Origin: Acidobacteriota bacterium
Lineage (GTDB): Bacteria; Acidobacteriota; Thermoanaerobaculia; Gp7-AA8
Assembly: GCA_003223695.1 (NCBI GenBank)
Contig: QHVY01000165.1
Span: forward strand, 1-8,970
DNA length: 8,970 nucleotides
Reading direction: 5' to 3'
Part shown: positions 5,769-8,970 of the stretch, one piece after another
How the letters are laid out: every line of letters begins with the position of its first letter
Position numbering within the stretch: position 1 is the first letter of the stretch
Program-made: the position numbers and the translations under genes
The notes under the pieces: model-generated
The model's database searches: none
What the model was told of the DNA's origin: nothing
Seen by the model: only the letters and a program-made list of their open reading frames with translations

Positions 5769-7189
5769 ATACGCGCCCAATCGGTGTGCACAAACGGCGC
5801 GTCGGCGCCTTTGTCGTTGCGTTGATACGTGTGCGCGCCGAAGTAGTCGCGTTGCGCCTGCGTCAGATTCTGCGGGAGCTCGGCGCTGCGATACGCGTCG
5901 AAATACGCGAGGCTCGCGGACATCGACGGAACCGGAATTCCGTTCGACTGCGCGAATGAAACGGCGCGGCGCCACGCTGCTTCAGATTGCTTCACGCGCG
6001 CGCTGAATTCTTTCGCCAGCAGCAGGTTCGGCAGGTCGCGCTTTTCTTCGTACGCTCGCATGATCGAGTCGAGGAACTTCGCGCGGATGATGCAGCCCGC
6101 CTTCCAGATGCGGGCCATCTCGCGCATTTCGATGTTCCATTTCCATTCCGCCGAACCGGCCTGAATCAGCGCCATTCCCTGCGCGTACGAGCAGATCTTC
6201 GATGCATACAGAGCTTCCTGCACATCGGCGATGAACTGCTTGCGATCAGATGTGGCCGCGGAGGACCGCGGCCCTCCACTAAGAACCTTCGAGGCGCGCA
6301 TGCGCTCTTCCTTCATGGAAGACAGTACGCGAGCGTCGATGGCCGCGGCGATCGTCGGAATGGCCACAGCAAGATCGAGCGCCACTTGTGCCGTCCACTT
6401 GCCTGTGCCTTTCTGTCCTGCCTTGTCGAGCACTTTCTCGACGAGCGGCGCGCCGCTCTCCGGATCTGTGACGCGGAAAATGTGCGCGGTGATCTCGATC
6501 AGAAACGACTCGAGCGGACCGCGGTTCCACTGATCGAAGATGTCCGCGAGCTCGCCCGCGTTCGCGCCGATTCCCTTGCGCAGCATCTCGTACGCTTCTG
6601 CGATCAGTTGCATGTCGCCGTACTCGATGCCGTTGTGCACCATCTTGACGTAATGACCCGCGCCGTCGGGGCCGACGTGCGTGACGCACGGTCCCGAGTC
6701 ACTCTTTGCGGCAATGGGTTCGAAGACGGGCTGAATTGCCTGCCACGATTCGTTCGAGCCGCCGGGCATCAGCGACGGGCCGTGACGCGCGCCATCCTCG
6801 CCTCCGGAAACGCCGGAGCCGACGAAATGGAACCCTTTCGCTTCGAGCCGCTTTGTCCGTTCCTGCGTGTCTTTGAACCATGAGTTGCCGCCGTCGATGA
6901 TGACGTCGCCCTTTTCGAGATAGGGCATGATTTTCTCGATCGTCTCATCGACCGGCGAGCCCGCTTTGATCATCATCATGATCCGGCGCGGCCGCTCGAG
7001 CGCTTTCGTGAAATCGGCGAACGTCTTCGTGCCGGTCACTTTTTTTCCACGGTTTTTCGTGACGAATTCATCGACCTTGGCGGGTTCGAGATTCCACACC
7101 GCGACGGGAAATCCGTGCTCCTCGATGTTGAGGGCCAGGTTCTCCCCCATCACGCCCAACCCGATCATTCCGAATTGCGCCTGCGCCAT
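5762..7189 (-). CDS. gnd: 6-phosphogluconate dehydrogenase, decarboxylating
   Basis: This enzyme converts 6-phosphogluconate to ribulose 5-phosphate and CO2 while reducing NAD(P), in the oxidative pentose phosphate pathway (cytoplasm). It is full length (475 aa). Seen in sequence: the Rossmann motif GLGVMGENLALN (10-21), IIDGGNSWFKDT, the substrate loop VGSGVSGGEDGARHGPSLMPGG in two adjoining parts, the catalytic Lys/Glu region KMVHNGIEYGDMQLIAEAY, GQKGTGKWT, and the C-terminal QAQRDYFGAHTYQR. The loop after beta strand 2 reads NLEPAK (33-38) where canonical NADP enzymes have N-R-S/T-x-x-K, so the usual 2'-phosphate arginine is absent. A palindromic sequence at 6254-6273 lies in frame inside the gene and encodes GGPRSSAA after SKVL. 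The ATG at 7189 is preceded by AGAAAGG with an 8-base spacer. The stop TAG belongs to the palindrome 5716-5768. It lies downstream of pgi on the same strand after a 117-base gap that holds an inverted repeat. Confidence 0.96.
   Translation of the reverse strand: MAQAQFGMIGLGVMGENLALNIEEHGFPVAVWNLEPAKVDEFVTKNRGKKVTGTKTFADFTKALERPRRIMMMIKAGSPVDETIEKIMPYLEKGDVIIDGGNSWFKDTQERTKRLEAKGFHFVGSGVSGGEDGARHGPSLMPGGSNESWQAIQPVFEPIAAKSDSGPCVTHVGPDGAGHYVKMVHNGIEYGDMQLIAEAYEMLRKGIGANAGELADIFDQWNRGPLESFLIEITAHIFRVTDPESGAPLVEKVLDKAGQKGTGKWTAQVALDLAVAIPTIAAAIDARVLSSMKEERMRASKVLSGGPRSSAATSDRKQFIADVQEALYASKICSYAQGMALIQAGSAEWKWNIEMREMARIWKAGCIIRAKFLDSIMRAYEEKRDLPNLLLAKEFSARVKQSEAAWRRAVSFAQSNGIPVPSMSASLAYFDAYRSAELPQNLTQAQRDYFGAHTYQRNDKGADAPFVHTDWARMV
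6252..6279. repeat. Palindromic repeat inside gnd
   Basis: GGCCGCGG (6254-6261), loop AGGA, and CCGCGGCC (6266-6273) form a perfect 8-base stem, flanked by GTGG and CCTCCAC that partly extend the symmetry. Bases 6266-6279 match 3937-3950 exactly (14 bases), supporting a dispersed element. It lies in a variable surface loop of the enzyme, in frame and without a stop. Confidence 0.6.
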
Positions 7190-7197
7190 CGCTTAGA

Positions 7198-7204
7198 CCT
7201 TTCT
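7198..7204 (-). promoter_or_regulatory. Ribosome binding site of gnd
   Basis: Minus-strand AGAAAGG is separated by eight bases from the ATG at 7189 and fixes the gnd start. It lies just outside the inverted repeat 7211-7322, so folding of that repeat would leave it accessible. Confidence 0.65.
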
Positions 7205-7210
7205 GCGCTT

Positions 7211-7322
7211 GTCATTCCGACCCTGAGCCGAGGGAAGGGGAGGAATCGGTGTGGGGGTGCGGCACGAGGCTGCCGATTCGTACCTCCCGCCCACACCGTT
7301 CCCTCGCTACGCTCGGGATGAC
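7211..7322. repeat. Long imperfect inverted repeat between pgi and gnd
   Basis: The outer arms GTCATTCCGA (7211-7220) and TCGGGATGAC (7313-7322) pair with one mismatch. GAGGGAA (7230-7236) pairs with TTCCCTC (7299-7305), and CGGTGTGGG (7247-7255) pairs with CCCACACCG (7290-7298), both perfectly. An alternative inner hairpin uses GAATCGG (7243-7249) with CCGATTC (7273-7279), which competes with the previous stem. The arm type (GTCATCCCGAGCG...GCGAGGGA) resembles very common bacterial intergenic palindromes. It overlaps the 3' end of the isomerase gene and supplies its TAG stop (7307-7309). It may act as a terminator, attenuator or mRNA 3' end stabiliser between the two co-oriented genes. Confidence 0.8.
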
Positions 7323-8970
7323 ATCGTTTTTGTGACGACTTCCTTCACTGTCTGCGCGAGCTGTTCGAGGCCGCGATCGACATCCGGGCCGAGAGCGATG
7401 CTGATCGCGCGGCGCTTGCGGCTGGTCAGCGATTGCAGATCGCCAATCGCCTGCGCGCGCACGAGAACGCCGAACGTGAATTTCTCTCCCGCAATCGGAA
7501 CATCTTCTGCCGGTCCGCCCGTGAGCTGCAGAAACACTCCTTTGTCGGATCCGCCTTTGTGAAGCTGTCCGGTCGAGTGAAGGAATCGGGGGCCGTAGCC
7601 GGTGGTCGTCGCCACGTGCAGCGAGCGCGCGATGTTCTCGCGAATCTCGGCAATCAATTTGTCGCGTTTGCTGGTCTCACCGAAATATTCGGTGAGCGCG
7701 ACGTAGTCCCCTTGCTTCACCTGCGACAGCAACGAAGCGATTGCGGCGTCGCCCGGCTTCACTTGCGTGTCGCTGAAAGTCATCTTGCCGGTCGATTTGT
7801 ACTCCTCGAGCAACTTTTTCGTGTTGTCTTTCGACTCCTGCACATTCGGCTGATCGAATGCATCGATGCCGAGAATTGCGCCGGCAACGGCGGTGGCGAA
7901 TTCCCACGTGAAGAAGATCTCGCCGAGGTCGAGAGGATCGTCGAGGATTTGATCGACGACGGGATGGCCGGCGTCGGCGAGCTCCTTGAGCCGCTTCACA
8001 TCGTCCGATCCGCGCAGACGGACCGATACGAACAATCGATCATTGCCGTAGTCGCGTGCGTCCAGTAGCGGCTCGCCGGCGATCGGAACCACGCCTTTGC
8101 CCTCTTTGCCTGTGCTCTCGGCGATGAGTTGCTCGACCCAGAGGCCGAGCGTATCGAGCGGAGCTGGGGTGATGAGCGTGAGTTTGTCGCGCCCCTGCTG
8201 GGCCATCGCGCCGATGACCACTCCCAGCATCGCCGCCGGATTTTTCTTGATCGTCGGAACCGCGGCCACATGCGCCGCATGCACGGCGCGATCGAGCAGT
8301 TTCTCGATATCGACGCCGGAGATCGCCGCGGGCACCATTCCGAAATACGAGAGCGCGGAATAGCGGCCGCCGATGTCGGGCGGATTGATGAACACTTTGC
8401 GGAACTTGTCACGCTCGGCGTCGCGCACGAGCTGCGTGTCGGGATCGGTGACGGCGATGAAGTTCTCGCCGGCGCGATCGCCCTTCACGGACTTCACGCG
8501 ATCGTAAAAATAATGATGAAATATTATTGGCTCAGTTGTCGTCCCTGATTTCGAGGCCACCATGAACAGCGTGCGCTTCAGATTCAGTCGCGACTCGAGA
8601 CTCTTCACCGCCTCGGGGACAGTGGAATCGAGGACCGAGAGCGTCGGATAGCCACTCTTTTTTCCGAACACACGCCGCGTGACTTCCGAGCAGAGGCTCG
8701 AGCCGCCCATGCCGAGGACCACGACGTCGTCGAAGTCTCGGCGGACCGCTTCGGCGAACGCTCGAAGCTGGCTCGCATACTTCGACATCTGCTCGGCGAC
8801 GTCGAGCCAACCAAGCGCATTGCTGATGATCTTTTTGTGCGCTTCGTCGCTCTTCCACAGCGTGGCGTCTTTGTTCCAGATGCGCTCGACGAATTTTTCT
8901 TTTTCGGCGCGCTTGATCGCCTCATCAACGACCGATTGATGCCGGCCGAGATGCTCGGTCTGACGGTCGT
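7307..8970 (-). CDS. pgi: Glucose-6-phosphate isomerase, probably the C-terminal half of a transaldolase-isomerase fusion (5' end outside window)
   Basis: This enzyme interconverts glucose 6-phosphate and fructose 6-phosphate (glycolysis and gluconeogenesis, cytoplasm). The frame is open to the right edge. An ATG at 8788 is not the start, because family sequence continues upstream of it (VERIWNKDATLWKSDE, ISNALGWLDVAEQ at about 8789-8890) to the edge. Motifs in order: the first phosphosugar-binding loop GMGGSSLCSEV (near 8700), SKSGTTTEP (near 8540), GGRYSALS with the catalytic arginine (8348-8371), and RFLHSTGQLHKGGSDKG with the catalytic histidine (near 7550-7590). Stand-alone Pgi enzymes of the E. 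coli type differ in these motifs; this version matches the isomerase half of bifunctional Tal-Pgi proteins, so a transaldolase domain probably precedes it beyond the window. The last codons (MSSRA) and the TAG lie inside the inverted repeat 7211-7322. It is co-oriented with gnd and fits a pentose phosphate/glycolysis gene pair. Confidence 0.92.
   Translation of the reverse strand, partial: DRQTEHLGRHQSVVDEAIKRAEKEKFVERIWNKDATLWKSDEAHKKIISNALGWLDVAEQMSKYASQLRAFAEAVRRDFDDVVVLGMGGSSLCSEVTRRVFGKKSGYPTLSVLDSTVPEAVKSLESRLNLKRTLFMVASKSGTTTEPIIFHHYFYDRVKSVKGDRAGENFIAVTDPDTQLVRDAERDKFRKVFINPPDIGGRYSALSYFGMVPAAISGVDIEKLLDRAVHAAHVAAVPTIKKNPAAMLGVVIGAMAQQGRDKLTLITPAPLDTLGLWVEQLIAESTGKEGKGVVPIAGEPLLDARDYGNDRLFVSVRLRGSDDVKRLKELADAGHPVVDQILDDPLDLGEIFFTWEFATAVAGAILGIDAFDQPNVQESKDNTKKLLEEYKSTGKMTFSDTQVKPGDAAIASLLSQVKQGDYVALTEYFGETSKRDKLIAEIRENIARSLHVATTTGYGPRFLHSTGQLHKGGSDKGVFLQLTGGPAEDVPIAGEKFTFGVLVRAQAIGDLQSLTSRKRRAISIALGPDVDRGLEQLAQTVKEVVTKTMSSRA

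Noticed and set aside
5987..6883. 298-codon plus-strand open frame opposite gnd
   Set aside because: gnd is unmistakable and full length; the antisense frame shows no recognisable domain or start signal.
1..8970. Defence island, prophage or other novel multi-gene system
   Set aside because: All genes belong to recognisable metabolic, lipid or membrane families with uniform composition; no integrase, transposase, tRNA junction or toxin-like pair is present.

Overview
The window is a GC-rich stretch of bacterial chromosome, apparently ordinary core/housekeeping territory rather than an island. The 6-phosphogluconate dehydrogenase type, the glucose-6-phosphate isomerase type usually found fused to transaldolase, and the palindromic intergenic repeats together suggest Acidobacteriota or a related soil or sediment lineage. 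This is an inference from family resemblance only. I see no phage, plasmid, CRISPR, defence system, rRNA or tRNA. No gap between genes exceeds 164 bases.

Layout. (1) At 1-1649 (+) is the 3' part of a regulatory protein with TPR repeats and two cyclic-nucleotide-binding (CNB) domains; it is open to the left edge. It overlaps a PAP2-type membrane lipid phosphatase at 1622-2485 (+). (2) Convergent to that pair, with stop codons overlapping by 14 bases, is a YihY/BrkB-family membrane protein with a cytoplasmic winged-helix tail at 2472-3845 (-). (3) A 164-base divergent promoter region holds a heptamer tandem repeat and a half-copy of a palindrome. From it also starts a DUF4112 membrane protein at 4010-4519 (+). 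That gene overlaps by one base a phospholipase D/cardiolipin-synthase gene at 4519-5716 (+), which is broken by an internal out-of-frame deletion near 4820-4832. (4) A two-hairpin palindrome at 5716-5768 separates this gene from a convergent carbohydrate pair on the minus strand: gnd (6-phosphogluconate dehydrogenase, 5762-7189), and downstream in the window the isomerase (pgi, or the Pgi half of a Tal-Pgi fusion, 7307-8970, open to the right edge). A second large inverted repeat lies between these two at 7211-7322.

How the genes fit together. gnd and pgi (with a probable fused tal) act at the junction of glycolysis and the pentose phosphate pathway and are co-oriented. The plus-strand genes and yihY form a membrane/lipid cluster: a PAP2 phosphatase, a cardiolipin-synthase-like transferase and two poorly understood membrane proteins.

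The most interesting layer is not a gene. At least three different palindromic repeats are interwoven with coding sequence. One supplies the TAG stop of gnd and abuts the TAG of the PLD gene. Another supplies the TAG and probably the last codons of pgi. A third lies in frame inside gnd, and a 14-base half of it recurs in the yihY/DUF4112 promoter region. Other points are the non-canonical cofactor loop of Gnd (Asn-Leu-Glu-Pro), the Rrf2-like tail of the YihY protein, and possible leaderless starts.
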